Positions 9,117-18,146 of a stretch of DNA of 64,000 bases are shown one piece after another. This DNA comes from Spirosoma luteum DSM 19990. GTDB lineage: Bacteria > Bacteroidota > Bacteroidia > Cytophagales > Spirosomataceae. Position numbers and translations under genes: made by a program. The stretch lies in contig NZ_KB893246.1 of the NCBI RefSeq assembly GCF_000374065.1, positions 62,001-126,000 of the forward strand. The letters run 5' to 3'. The notes under the pieces were generated by a model that saw nothing but the letters and a program-made list of their open reading frames with translations, did no database searches and was not told the DNA's origin. Within the stretch, counting starts at the first letter, position 1; every line of letters starts with the position of its first letter.

Positions 9117-11513
9117 TTACTCAATCCGCAGCGACTTCACCGGGTCCATCAGGGCGGCTTTTACACTTTGGAAACTTACCGTGATTAGCGCAATCCCTAC
9201 GGCCAGCAAGCCCGCCAGAGCAAATACCCACCATCCAATGCCTGTTTTGTAGACGAAGCCCCGCAACCACTGATTTATAGCATACCAGGCCAGTGGGCTG
9301 GCAATGATAATAGCCACCAATACAAGTTTGACAAAGTCTCTGGAAAGTAGGGCAACGATGCTGCTAACACTCGCGCCGAGCACTTTACGGATGCCGATTT
9401 CCTTAGTCCGCTGCCCAACGGTGAACGTAACCAGTCCATACAAGCCTAAACAGCAAATAAGGATGGCAATACCCGTGAATGCGTTGATAAGACGGGCGGT
9501 CAGGGTTTCGGTTTTGTAAAAACTGGCTACCTGCTCATCCAGAAACTGGTATTCGAATACCTCGTTTGGGTACAGTTTCAGCCAAGCCTGACGGATGTAC
9601 TCCAGCGTTTGGATTGGATTCCGGCCCGATAGTAGAATACCGGCCCGCACATAAGCGTCAGCCCTACTGGCGATAAGGCAGGGGTCGATTTGTTCCCGCA
9701 GTGATTTGAGGTGAAAATCACGAACAACACCCACAATGGGCAACGGAACCGACGATAAGTGGTACTGCAATCGCCTACCCAATACCTGTTCCGGCTTCTG
9801 GAAGCCGAGTTTGTGCAACAGCGTCTCATTGATGAGATACTCGCGAATGGTATCGCTCGGTGCCAGGTTTCGCCCGGCTATTACTGTTAGCCCGAAGGTT
9901 TTCACAAAATCAGCATCGGCCAGCCGTTCGCGAACCGGATAACGCTCCCAATCGGGTTTACCATCGAACTTGACTTGTCCGCCATACATCAGCCCATTGG
10001 TAGGTAATAAAAGGCTTAGACTAACCGCCTGGACATCACTATACGCTTGTAGTGTTTGTTTGAAGGCATCCTGCAATGGTTTTGTACCGAAGGGCATCGT
10101 CACAGCAACGATATTGTCTTTACGGAAACCCAAATCGGCCCGCTGCATGTAGCGGACCTGCTGAGCGACCACCAATGCTCCGAGAATAAGGGCCTGACAA
10201 ACGGCAAACTGCACAACTACCAGCACCTGACGAACACGTATAGTTCTACCACCTGATACACCCGACTTACCCCGGAACGCCGAAGCTGGCGTAACACCGG
10301 ACAATACGAATGCCGGGTACGCACCCGCCAGCAACGTTACACCAACGAGCAGCCCGCCAATGAACCCAATGGTTATCCCGTCGGGGTGCAGAGCCAAAGG
10401 TAGCTCTACCCAGTCAACAAATAGGGGCAGGATAACTACCGTCACCAGCACTGACAAACCCGTAGCAGCAGTTGTGATGAGGCCGGTTTCGAGCAGAAAC
10501 TGACCTATCAATTGCTCCCGGTTGCTGCCCAGAGTTTTCCGGATGCCCACTTCTCTGACGCGCCGGAGGGCCTGCGCTGTAGCGAGGTTGACGAAGTTGA
10601 TACTGGCTGCCAGCAGCAATAACACACCGACTGTGCCCAGTGACCAGAGAAGTGACGGTCGGATGCTGCCTCCAATCCGGGCTACGTCGAAATGTATTTC
10701 CCGCATAGGCTGGACAACGAACCGATAGTAGTTGGCTTCTGGGCCGTAGGATTTCCGAGCTAGAGCGGGCATAGCTTCCTGCAAACTGGCTACGTCTCTG
10801 GGACTTTTCAAGGTAACGTATAGCCGGTTGGTACTGTTGAGTTGCCGCCAGTTTGCCTGGTCGTAGTCGGGGTCGAGCTGATGGAGCGTTGCCATTGAAA
10901 CGAACAGGCCCAGCTTTGTATCGGTCGTGGTGGGTGGTTCGGCCAGCAAACCCGTTACGGTTGCGCTGATTTTGTTGTTGAGTAGCAGCGTCTGCCCAAT
11001 GGGATCTTTATCGCCAAAATATTTTCTGGCCCAGGATTCTGTCAATACAACGCTGTTGGGCTGACGCAGTGCTGTTTCGGGATTTCCCCGTAGCCACACG
11101 TAGCTTAATACATCGAACCACTGCGGCTCAGCCAGCCCTGCTCCGCTACGTTCCAGAAAACGTCGGCTTGTCCCTTCGCGGGGCTGGTTTACGCTGACGG
11201 TCAGTTCCCGAAACATTCGCAGAAAAGCGGCCTGTTCCACCTGTGGGAAGTCCGTTCGTAGTACTTTAGCCATAGGCAAGGGTGCCTCCGGGTAATACTC
11301 AACCGACCCGTCGTCGAGGTGCAGGTCGGTACTGATGCGAACCATGCGGTCGAATTTGGTGTGATACCGGTCGGTGCTGAGGTGATGGCGGATGAACAGG
11401 AAAACAAGCAATCCGCCCGCCATGCCAACGGATAAGCCAATGATATTAAGCAGTGTATACGTCCGGTGCGTACGCAGGTTACGCAAGGCTATTTTAACGT
11501 AGTTTTGAAGCAT
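9117..11513 (-). CDS. FtsX/MacB-like ABC transporter permease (third of three)
   Basis: A 798-residue inner-membrane permease. The N-terminus (ALRNLRTHRTYTLLNIIGLS VGMA in outline) gives TM1, followed by a periplasmic MacB-type core domain, a cluster of three TM helices around residues 285-410 with the motif RRVREVGIRKTLGS, a second TM and periplasmic domain, and a final FtsX block with RTKEIGIRKVLGASVSSIVALLS near the C-terminus. This double-FtsX layout is typical of large Bacteroidota MacB-like permeases used for efflux or lipoprotein handling by mechanotransmission. It has no ATPase of its own and probably uses the one at 17428-18105. It ends with DPVKSLRIE, like its two tandem paralogues. 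Confidence 0.88.
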   Translation of the reverse strand: MLQNYVKIALRNLRTHRTYTLLNIIGLSVGMAGGLLVFLFIRHHLSTDRYHTKFDRMVRISTDLHLDDGSVEYYPEAPLPMAKVLRTDFPQVEQAAFLRMFRELTVSVNQPREGTSRRFLERSGAGLAEPQWFDVLSYVWLRGNPETALRQPNSVVLTESWARKYFGDKDPIGQTLLLNNKISATVTGLLAEPPTTTDTKLGLFVSMATLHQLDPDYDQANWRQLNSTNRLYVTLKSPRDVASLQEAMPALARKSYGPEANYYRFVVQPMREIHFDVARIGGSIRPSLLWSLGTVGVLLLLAASINFVNLATAQALRRVREVGIRKTLGSNREQLIGQFLLETGLITTAATGLSVLVTVVILPLFVDWVELPLALHPDGITIGFIGGLLVGVTLLAGAYPAFVLSGVTPASAFRGKSGVSGGRTIRVRQVLVVVQFAVCQALILGALVVAQQVRYMQRADLGFRKDNIVAVTMPFGTKPLQDAFKQTLQAYSDVQAVSLSLLLPTNGLMYGGQVKFDGKPDWERYPVRERLADADFVKTFGLTVIAGRNLAPSDTIREYLINETLLHKLGFQKPEQVLGRRLQYHLSSVPLPIVGVVRDFHLKSLREQIDPCLIASRADAYVRAGILLSGRNPIQTLEYIRQAWLKLYPNEVFEYQFLDEQVASFYKTETLTARLINAFTGIAILICCLGLYGLVTFTVGQRTKEIGIRKVLGASVSSIVALLSRDFVKLVLVAIIIASPLAWYAINQWLRGFVYKTGIGWWVFALAGLLAVGIALITVSFQSVKAALMDPVKSLRIE

Positions 11514-11514
11514 G

Positions 11515-11553
11515 AATGTCCGTACCAGATTACATCATCAAGGTACGGACATT
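11515..11553. repeat. Inverted repeat between permease genes, 12-bp stem
   Basis: Arms 11515-11526 (AATGTCCGTACC) and 11542-11553 with a 15-nt loop, 40 nt downstream of one permease stop and touching the start of the next. It could attenuate read-through between the tandem genes or protect the upstream mRNA end. Confidence 0.5.
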
Positions 11554-11592
11554 GCTTATAGACAGGCTGTTAAAAAAAGTTAAGCGTTGTTA

Positions 11593-14025
11593 TTACTCGC
11601 TCCGTAAACTCTTCACCGGGTTCGTCAGGGCGGCTTTGATGCTCTGGAAACTCACCGTCAGCAGGGCAATGCCCACGGCTATCAGACCTGTCAGCGCAAA
11701 TACCCACCACTCAATGTCGATCTTATAGGCAAAATCCTGCAGCCACTGGTGCATGGCATACCAGGCTAGTGGACTGGCAATAACAATTGCCACCAGCACC
11801 AGCTTGAGAAAGTCTTTGGAGAGCAGCGTAACGATGCTACTAACACTCGCGCCGAGCACTTTACGCACACCAATTTCTTTAGTCCGCTGCTGAATCGAAA
11901 TCAGGGCGATGGCAAACAAACCCATGCACGACAGGAGGATGGCGACCCCAGCGGCAGAGGAGAAAATAGTAGCCAGCCGCTGCTCCTTTTTGTACCAGCG
12001 TTCAGTATTTTCATCCAGGAAGGAGCCGATAAATTCCTGCTTCGGGGCTACGGTTTTCCAGGTCGCTTTAATGGTTTCCATTGCCCCCGTCAGGTTCTGG
12101 GGATTTACCCGAATCAGGATGTACTGAATCGGACTCATCGACTGCATTTGGAGGGTGATTGGTTTGGCTTCCTGACGCAGCGAATACAGGTTGAAATCCG
12201 AGATGACCCCAACAATCTGGAACGATTTATTATCGGGTTTGATAAACTTACCGACTGGATTATTCTCCCCAAGTGCCTTAGCCATACTTTGGGTAATAAG
12301 CACCGCCGAACTGGTATCAGTACCAAACGCCGTACTAAAATCGCGCCCCTGCAACAGCTTGATACCCATCGTTTTCAGGTAGTCTGTGTCGACCCGTAGC
12401 CAGTCGCAGGTAACGTCGCGTTTGCCATAGAGGAAGCCAAATAGCTGCCGCGATGAACTACCATCCAGCCCGGCACCAATGTTGACACCCGACCCCGAGA
12501 TAGCTATGATGTTCGGCTGGTTGGCCAACCGGTCGCGCATAGTTTTCAGGGCTGCACCACCGTTCAGTTCATTCCCAACCGGAATACTCACAACCTGTTC
12601 TTTATCCAGCCCCATTGGTCTTTGCTGGAGATAACTAATTTGCTGACGCACAATCAGCGTAGAAATTATGAGCAGACAGGCAATGGCAAACTGAGTAACT
12701 ATTAACGAATTACGCAATAGTCCCGGTCGGCTCGATTTACCCCGGAGGGCAGCCCCGTTGCCCTTCAGTACATCCACGACGTTGAAGCGCGTTACAAACC
12801 ACGACGGGTACCCTCCTGCCACCAGCGTGATGAGTAAAAAGCCCAGGCCCGTTGTGAGCAGAGATACCGGTTTCAAAAAATCGGTCAACCTCAAATGGCT
12901 TCTGAATAGCTGGTTAAAGGTGGGTAAGGTCAGATAGGCCAGCCCCAAACCCAGCAGCAGAGCAATCAGACTAAGCAGAACGGTTTCGCCCCAGATCTGA
13001 CCGAATAACTGCCCCCGCTGCGCCCCCAGCGATTTACGAACACCCACCTCCCGCGCCCGTGTGAGTGACTGGGCAATAGTGAGGTTAATAAAATTGATGC
13101 AGGCAATAGCCAGAATGAATAATCCAACCAGCAACAGTGTATAGACATACGTCCGGCTGATGGCCTGACCGCCAACCGTTTCCGTATCAAAGTGTACGTC
13201 CGTCAGCGGTTGCAGGAGCAAACTTTTCTGGTAGCCGAGGGTATTTTTGGGGTAACCCTGCTGCTGCTGTTCGCTGATGTCTTTAGCGAAGTACTTGGCG
13301 ATAAATGCCTGCGTGCGCCGTTGCAGGGTCTGCGGGTCGGTACCAGCTTTGAGTTTCACGTAAACATCATGACTGCCGTGGTCCCATCGAGTTTTATTAC
13401 CGGCATAATCAGCCGCGTTTTCGCTGCGGATGAAGGCATCGTACTTGAGTGTTGAATTATCTGGAAAATCGTTGACCACGCCCGTTACGGTGAAGGCTTG
13501 CCACGCGCCATTCAGGCGGAGTTGCAGCAGCTTGCCAAGGGGATCCTGCCTGTCGAAAACCGCTTTCGCCATGTTTTCGCTGATGACGATATCGCTGAGA
13601 CCGTTCAGGGCGGTTTTGGCACTGCCTGTACGCATCGGAAAGGTGAACATCCGCAGGAAATCCGCATCGACCAGCCGGACATCTTTGCTGTATGTCTGCC
13701 CATTCTCCCGAACACTCATGCCACTATCGAAGACGCGCGATACGCCCTCTATTTCGGGAAACTCGGCTTTGAGAGCGGGCGTAATCGGGAACGGCATCGT
13801 GCTGCTGCGGTCAGGCGTACCATCGCGGTTGGATTCCAAAAAATTGAGCCGGAAGATGCGGTCACCATCGGCATGAAACCGGTCGTACGATAGTTCAAAA
13901 GTGGCCGTTAGAAACAGCAGGATGCACGTACCGAAGGCTACTGATAAGCCAACAATATTAATGGCCGTATGCGTCCGGTTTTTCCAGAGCGTACGCCAGG
14001 CAATTTTGAGGTAGTTACGGAACAT
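11593..14025 (-). CDS. FtsX/MacB-like ABC transporter permease (second of three)
   Basis: An 810-residue paralogue of the permeases on both sides. TM1 lies near residues 20-42, a periplasmic domain follows, the first FtsX cluster carries LTRAREVGVRKSLGAQRGQL, a repeated TM/periplasmic unit follows, and the C-terminal FtsX block has QRTKEIGVRKVLGASVSSIV and ends NPVKSLRSE. The C-terminal 120 residues are very close to those of the 9117 gene, including at DNA level, suggesting recent duplication or gene conversion. The ATG at 14025 is 12 nt from the stop of the upstream permease, so translation is probably coupled within one operon. Confidence 0.88.
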   Translation of the reverse strand: MFRNYLKIAWRTLWKNRTHTAINIVGLSVAFGTCILLFLTATFELSYDRFHADGDRIFRLNFLESNRDGTPDRSSTMPFPITPALKAEFPEIEGVSRVFDSGMSVRENGQTYSKDVRLVDADFLRMFTFPMRTGSAKTALNGLSDIVISENMAKAVFDRQDPLGKLLQLRLNGAWQAFTVTGVVNDFPDNSTLKYDAFIRSENAADYAGNKTRWDHGSHDVYVKLKAGTDPQTLQRRTQAFIAKYFAKDISEQQQQGYPKNTLGYQKSLLLQPLTDVHFDTETVGGQAISRTYVYTLLLVGLFILAIACINFINLTIAQSLTRAREVGVRKSLGAQRGQLFGQIWGETVLLSLIALLLGLGLAYLTLPTFNQLFRSHLRLTDFLKPVSLLTTGLGFLLITLVAGGYPSWFVTRFNVVDVLKGNGAALRGKSSRPGLLRNSLIVTQFAIACLLIISTLIVRQQISYLQQRPMGLDKEQVVSIPVGNELNGGAALKTMRDRLANQPNIIAISGSGVNIGAGLDGSSSRQLFGFLYGKRDVTCDWLRVDTDYLKTMGIKLLQGRDFSTAFGTDTSSAVLITQSMAKALGENNPVGKFIKPDNKSFQIVGVISDFNLYSLRQEAKPITLQMQSMSPIQYILIRVNPQNLTGAMETIKATWKTVAPKQEFIGSFLDENTERWYKKEQRLATIFSSAAGVAILLSCMGLFAIALISIQQRTKEIGVRKVLGASVSSIVTLLSKDFLKLVLVAIVIASPLAWYAMHQWLQDFAYKIDIEWWVFALTGLIAVGIALLTVSFQSIKAALTNPVKSLRSE

Positions 14026-14037
14026 AATCGGACAAAT

Positions 14038-16455
14038 TTATTCGCTGCGTAATGATTTCACCGGATTGACCAGTGCCGTTCGGATGGACTGGAAGCTAAC
14101 TGTAAAAAAGGCAATCAGAATTGTTAGCAGGGCCGCCACGGCAAACGTCCATCCGCTGATGCTGATGCGGTAGGGATAGTTTTCCAGCCATTGCTGCATA
14201 GCATACCAGGCCAGCGGAAAGGCAACCAGAAGCGAGAGCACCACCAGTTTTAGAAAGTCAGACGACATCAGTTGAATAATACTGGCTACAGAAGCTCCCA
14301 GCACCTTCCGAATTCCGATTTCTTTAGTGCGCCGTTCGGCAGAGAGCGTGGCAAGGCCGAACAAGCCGATGCAGGAAATAAAAATGGTCAGGATGGCCCC
14401 AAACAACAAAATCTGTTTCCATTTCGCTTCCGACTCATACTGCTTCAGGTTGGCCTCCTCTAAAAAGGTGTATGAATAAGGATGAAATGGGAAGAGTTTT
14501 TTGAACGTCTTTTCAATGTACTTCAGACTGGCCGTTGTTGTGTTCGGTTTGATTTTCATGAACACCTTTCCAAATTGATTGCCCGGTTTCATGGTGAATA
14601 ACTGCGGGCCGATTGCCTCGTTCAGCGCGTTGAAATGATGGTCCTGTACCACCCCTACCACCGTATATTTTTCATCGGGTTTGTACCAGAAGTCAACCAC
14701 CTGCCCAATGGGATTTGTCCAGCCCGCTTTTTTGGCAAACGTTTCGTTGACCAGTACCGAGCGGGTTGAATCAGCCGGAAAATCAGGGGAAAAATTTCGA
14801 CCTTTTCTAATCGGAATATGGAATAGGGGCAGGTAAGTCGGGTCGACCGTTTCGTACTTGAAGTTGATCTCCGTGTTCTGGTTTACTTTAGCAATGGTGC
14901 CCCATTGGCCGCCGTTTTTGGGTGCTACATCAACTATATTTCCATTTTTCAGCAGTTCCCGTTTCAGCAACAGAACTTCGCTCCGCTTCAGGTTTGATTT
15001 ATCGACACTGATAATATTGGCATCGTCATAGCCTAAATCCTTGGTTGTCAGGTAATCGAACTGCGAATAAATGGTGAGGGTAGCAATGATCAGGAATGAA
15101 GCCAGGGCAAATTGGATTACGACCAGGGAGCGCTGTAGATAATTCTTTTTCGACAGATTAAATCGGTTGTACAGCGTTTGGACCGGGTTATAGCTAGACA
15201 GGACCAGTGCCGGATAAAAGCCAGCCAGGAAGCCCGTAGTCAGGAAAAGCCCCACATACCCCAGTACCAGTTTAGTATCCAGCAGGTAGGCCAGATCCAG
15301 CGCTTTGTTGGCCAATTGATTAAAGGTAGAAAGCACCAGCTGTAGCCACAGCAGGGCCAGTAAAAACGCGCCCAGACACAATAGAAACGACTCGCCCAGG
15401 AACTGCAACGTAAGTTGCAGACGCCCTCCGCCCACTACTTTCCGAACGCCGATTTCTTTAGCCCGCTTCAGGGAGCGGGCAACCGTCAGGTTCACGAAGT
15501 TGATGCAGGCAATCAGCAAAATGAACAGGGCGATCCCCGACAGAATGTAGGAGAACATGGGACTGCTGCCATCCACCAGTCCGTTGTTGGCGGGCAACTC
15601 TTTGCTCAGGTGCATGGCCGTGAATGGTTGCAGGCCATAGGCTACCTGGTTTTTGAACCCGTACTTATCCGCCATCATTTTAATGGAGGAAGCGGCATTG
15701 GCCCGGTAAATCTGGTTCATTTTAGCCTCGATACGCATAATCTGGTCTTGCGTAGTGCCAGGGTGAAGCAGGACAAACGTATTCAGGAACATGTTGAACC
15801 AGTTTTCATTATTCGTCATTTCGGCCTGGTCTATAACCATGGGCAAAAGAATATCGAACTTGATGGATGAGTTCTGCGGGCTATTCCGGACCACACCCGT
15901 TACGGTATACGGGTCAAACCTGATCTTGTCGTCAACGGGATTATTAAAGAAAATGAATTTCCCCAGGGCCTCAGTAGTACCAAATTGCCTGCGGGCCATG
16001 TCCTCCGAAATAACCACGGAGCGGGGCTCCCGCAGGGCCGTTCGGGTATCACCGCTGAGCAATGGAAACGAGAAGACGGAAAAAAAACTGGAGTCGGCAA
16101 AGAACACTTCCTGACTAGCTATTTCAGTACCATTTTTCAGGTCCATCCGGTCGCTTCTGTACCGTACGAACGATTGTATTTCGGGAATGCCCGCGCTGAA
16201 CGTTGGTCCCTGAAAAAGGCCAGTATTGCCCTCTACATGGTCTATTTTGCCCGCCGGTGTCAGTTCCTGACGGGCAATACGGTACAGCCTGGTGCTGTTG
16301 GCATGAAACCGGTCGTAGCTGACTTCGTCTTTGGTATACAGAATAATCAGCATGGCCGCAGCCAGCCCAATGCTTAGCCCCACGACGTTAATAATCGAAT
16401 ACGCCTTGTTGATAGCCAGCGTACGGAGAGCGATTTTGAGGTAGTTACGGAACAT
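14038..16455 (-). CDS. FtsX/MacB-like ABC transporter permease (first of three)
   Basis: An 805-residue inner-membrane protein with the same two-unit FtsX design: N-terminal TM (KAYSIINVVGLSIGLAAAML), periplasmic domain, cluster with LKRAKEIGVRKVVGGGRLQL, second periplasmic domain, and final block RRTKEIGIRKVLGASVASII ending NPVKSLRSE. It is the most diverged of the three. The gene lies after the adaptor, ATPase and small secreted protein genes, separated from them by the short rightward Uma2-like ORF. Three different permeases with one ATPase suggest alternative or mixed dimers; that is inference. Confidence 0.88.
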   Translation of the reverse strand: MFRNYLKIALRTLAINKAYSIINVVGLSIGLAAAMLIILYTKDEVSYDRFHANSTRLYRIARQELTPAGKIDHVEGNTGLFQGPTFSAGIPEIQSFVRYRSDRMDLKNGTEIASQEVFFADSSFFSVFSFPLLSGDTRTALREPRSVVISEDMARRQFGTTEALGKFIFFNNPVDDKIRFDPYTVTGVVRNSPQNSSIKFDILLPMVIDQAEMTNNENWFNMFLNTFVLLHPGTTQDQIMRIEAKMNQIYRANAASSIKMMADKYGFKNQVAYGLQPFTAMHLSKELPANNGLVDGSSPMFSYILSGIALFILLIACINFVNLTVARSLKRAKEIGVRKVVGGGRLQLTLQFLGESFLLCLGAFLLALLWLQLVLSTFNQLANKALDLAYLLDTKLVLGYVGLFLTTGFLAGFYPALVLSSYNPVQTLYNRFNLSKKNYLQRSLVVIQFALASFLIIATLTIYSQFDYLTTKDLGYDDANIISVDKSNLKRSEVLLLKRELLKNGNIVDVAPKNGGQWGTIAKVNQNTEINFKYETVDPTYLPLFHIPIRKGRNFSPDFPADSTRSVLVNETFAKKAGWTNPIGQVVDFWYKPDEKYTVVGVVQDHHFNALNEAIGPQLFTMKPGNQFGKVFMKIKPNTTTASLKYIEKTFKKLFPFHPYSYTFLEEANLKQYESEAKWKQILLFGAILTIFISCIGLFGLATLSAERRTKEIGIRKVLGASVASIIQLMSSDFLKLVVLSLLVAFPLAWYAMQQWLENYPYRISISGWTFAVAALLTILIAFFTVSFQSIRTALVNPVKSLRSE

Positions 16456-16543
16456 AAACTAGCTGATTTTTAGTATCTTTAATAAGCAAAAGCTGTTAAC
16501 AAAGTCTGATGGCTCATCAAGCTGATCTGCTTCCGCAAAGTTT

Positions 16544-16879
16544 ATGATTCAGGACGACGGCAGTAACGCTCCGCTTATACACCAGCATACAATTGCCCGC
16601 CTGACCGCAAAGCTATATCCCTACTTCGAGCCTGGAATGATTCCGTTTGAGCCAATTCCTGAAATGATGGTTGGCGAGTACAATAGCCCAACGCCGGATG
16701 TAATTCTGTCTGATTATACGACCGGGCAGGCGCATATTAGTATTGAAGTGACACAGACGAAAGGAGTAAAAGCGGACCTGAGGAAAATAATAAATTGGCC
16801 CTGCTTCGGCGACGGTGGGCTATCAATCGAATCGTCGTTCTCCGAACGGCTTCAGCTTGATTTGAATGCCCTTCTGTAA
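16544..16879 (+). CDS. Short Uma2-family (DUF820) nuclease-like protein, internally deleted
   Basis: A 111-residue protein. The middle (NSPTPDVILSDYTTGQAHIS then IEVTQTKGVKADLRK) matches the PD-(D/E)xK core of Uma2 proteins: PDV, IEV, then D..K. The end (GDGGLSIESSFSERLQLDLNALL) matches the family's C-terminus. The usual central stretch with K..Y...GV.EYW is missing between them, so the protein is about half the usual ~190 residues. Both ends stay in frame. It is the only rightward gene in a leftward ABC operon, which suggests a later insertion or a relic. Probably inactive. Confidence 0.5.
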   Translation: MIQDDGSNAPLIHQHTIARLTAKLYPYFEPGMIPFEPIPEMMVGEYNSPTPDVILSDYTTGQAHISIEVTQTKGVKADLRKIINWPCFGDGGLSIESSFSERLQLDLNALL

Positions 16880-16885
16880 ACCTTT

Positions 16886-17410
16886 TCACTTCACCAGTAC
16901 AGTGTTTTTCTGATCGGTTTTTACCACAAAAGGCAACTGCATTTGCAGCACATCGTTCTGCCGATACTCGTACTGATAACTACCCGGCGGCATCTCCAGA
17001 TCGAACGGGAAAGCCGGTTTATTTTTATCGTCCTCTATCTCGCGTTCTGCCGAAAATCCGTTTCCACTAATTGTAATTTTGGTTTTTCCGGTGCAGGTTA
17101 AGCAACTGAATGTTACTTTCATTATGCCCGGAGCCCCCGCCGTATTAGGTAGGGCAGGAGTAGGTGGTGCTTCGCCCAGACCAAGTGAATCCAATACCCG
17201 GGTTTTCATGGCTTCTTTCTGTTCTTTGCTCATTCCCACCACGTTGAACGTTCGGTTGTAATGAATGGCCTTCCCATTACGATCACCGTCGATACGTATC
17301 GAATAGGTCTTGTCGTCATCATTGATCGACGTATTCAAATTTGAATGGACGGATGTCTGCGCTAGGGTTATAAAACTGGTTAATAGCAGGCCGAGAAGCA
17401 GGATTCTCAT
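16886..17410 (-). CDS. Small secreted protein with CxxC motif in ABC locus
   Basis: A 174-residue protein with a clear signal peptide (MRILLLGLLLTSFITLAQT). The mature part has a beta-rich region (YSIRIDGDRNGKAIHYNRTF), a Pro/Ala-rich linker (GEAPPTPALPNTAGAPG) and a C-terminal domain with FSCLTCTGKTKITISGNGF and ending in KNTVLVK. The paired Cys (CLTC) could form a disulfide or bind metal. No family recognised. It starts 17 nt after the ATPase stop, so it is probably part of the export system, perhaps a periplasmic accessory or substrate. Confidence 0.7.
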   Translation of the reverse strand: MRILLLGLLLTSFITLAQTSVHSNLNTSINDDDKTYSIRIDGDRNGKAIHYNRTFNVVGMSKEQKEAMKTRVLDSLGLGEAPPTPALPNTAGAPGIMKVTFSCLTCTGKTKITISGNGFSAEREIEDDKNKPAFPFDLEMPPGSYQYEYRQNDVLQMQLPFVVKTDQKNTVLVK

Positions 17411-17427
17411 AATCTGATTTAATGACG

Positions 17428-18105
17428 CTACACGTGAAAATTCTCCGTCACTACTTTCCCATCGAACAGGTTCACGATGCGGTGCGCAAACCCGGCATCG
17501 TAAGGGGAGTGCGTTACCATAATGATGGTCGTACCTTCGTCGTTCAGTTCACTTAATACTTTCATCACTTCTTCCCCATTTTTCGAGTCGAGGTTACCCG
17601 TCGGTTCATCAGCCAGAATAAGTTTGGGTTTGGCGACTACCGCCCGGGCAATGGCTGTACGCTGTTGCTGACCACCCGACAGTTGCTGGGGGAAGTGATT
17701 GCGCCGGTGCATAATGCCCATTCGCTCCAGAGACGTTTCTACCCGGCTTTTACGCTCATCGGCAGGGGTTTTCAAATAGAGAAGGGGCAGTTCTACGTTT
17801 TCATAAACGGTTAATTCATCAATCAGGTTGAAGCTCTGGAACACGAAGCCGATAGAGCCTTTGCGTAGCTGTGCCCGTTGCCGTTCGGTCATGTTCGCTA
17901 CGGCCGTACCGTAGAAATTATACTCCCCATCGCTGGGATTATCGAGCAAACCCAGGATGTTGAGCAGGGTCGATTTGCCACAACCGGATGGCCCCATAAT
18001 GGCGACAAACTCGCCATCTTTCACCTCCATGTTGATGCCATTGAGGGCGGTGGTTTCTACTTCTTCGGTAGCGAAGAGTTTCTGAAGATTAACTGTCTGG
18101 ATCAT
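17428..18105 (-). CDS. ABC transporter ATPase, LolD/MacB type
   Basis: A 225-residue nucleotide-binding subunit. Visible motifs are Walker A GPSGCGKST (about residues 38-46), a Q-loop in FVFQSFNLIDEL, signature LSGGQQQR, Walker B LILADEPTGNLD, and the H-loop in IIMVTHSP. This set and the length are typical of the LolD/FtsE/MacB group, which drive FtsX-like permeases. It lies 41 nt after the adaptor gene and before three such permeases, and no other ATPase gene is nearby, so it probably energises all of them. The substrate (peptide, lipoprotein or drug) cannot be told from sequence. Confidence 0.93.
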   Translation of the reverse strand: MIQTVNLQKLFATEEVETTALNGINMEVKDGEFVAIMGPSGCGKSTLLNILGLLDNPSDGEYNFYGTAVANMTERQRAQLRKGSIGFVFQSFNLIDELTVYENVELPLLYLKTPADERKSRVETSLERMGIMHRRNHFPQQLSGGQQQRTAIARAVVAKPKLILADEPTGNLDSKNGEEVMKVLSELNDEGTTIIMVTHSPYDAGFAHRIVNLFDGKVVTENFHV

Positions 18106-18146
18106 GATCTATAAGAATGTCTGAACGGGGATTTAAAATCAAGGAG

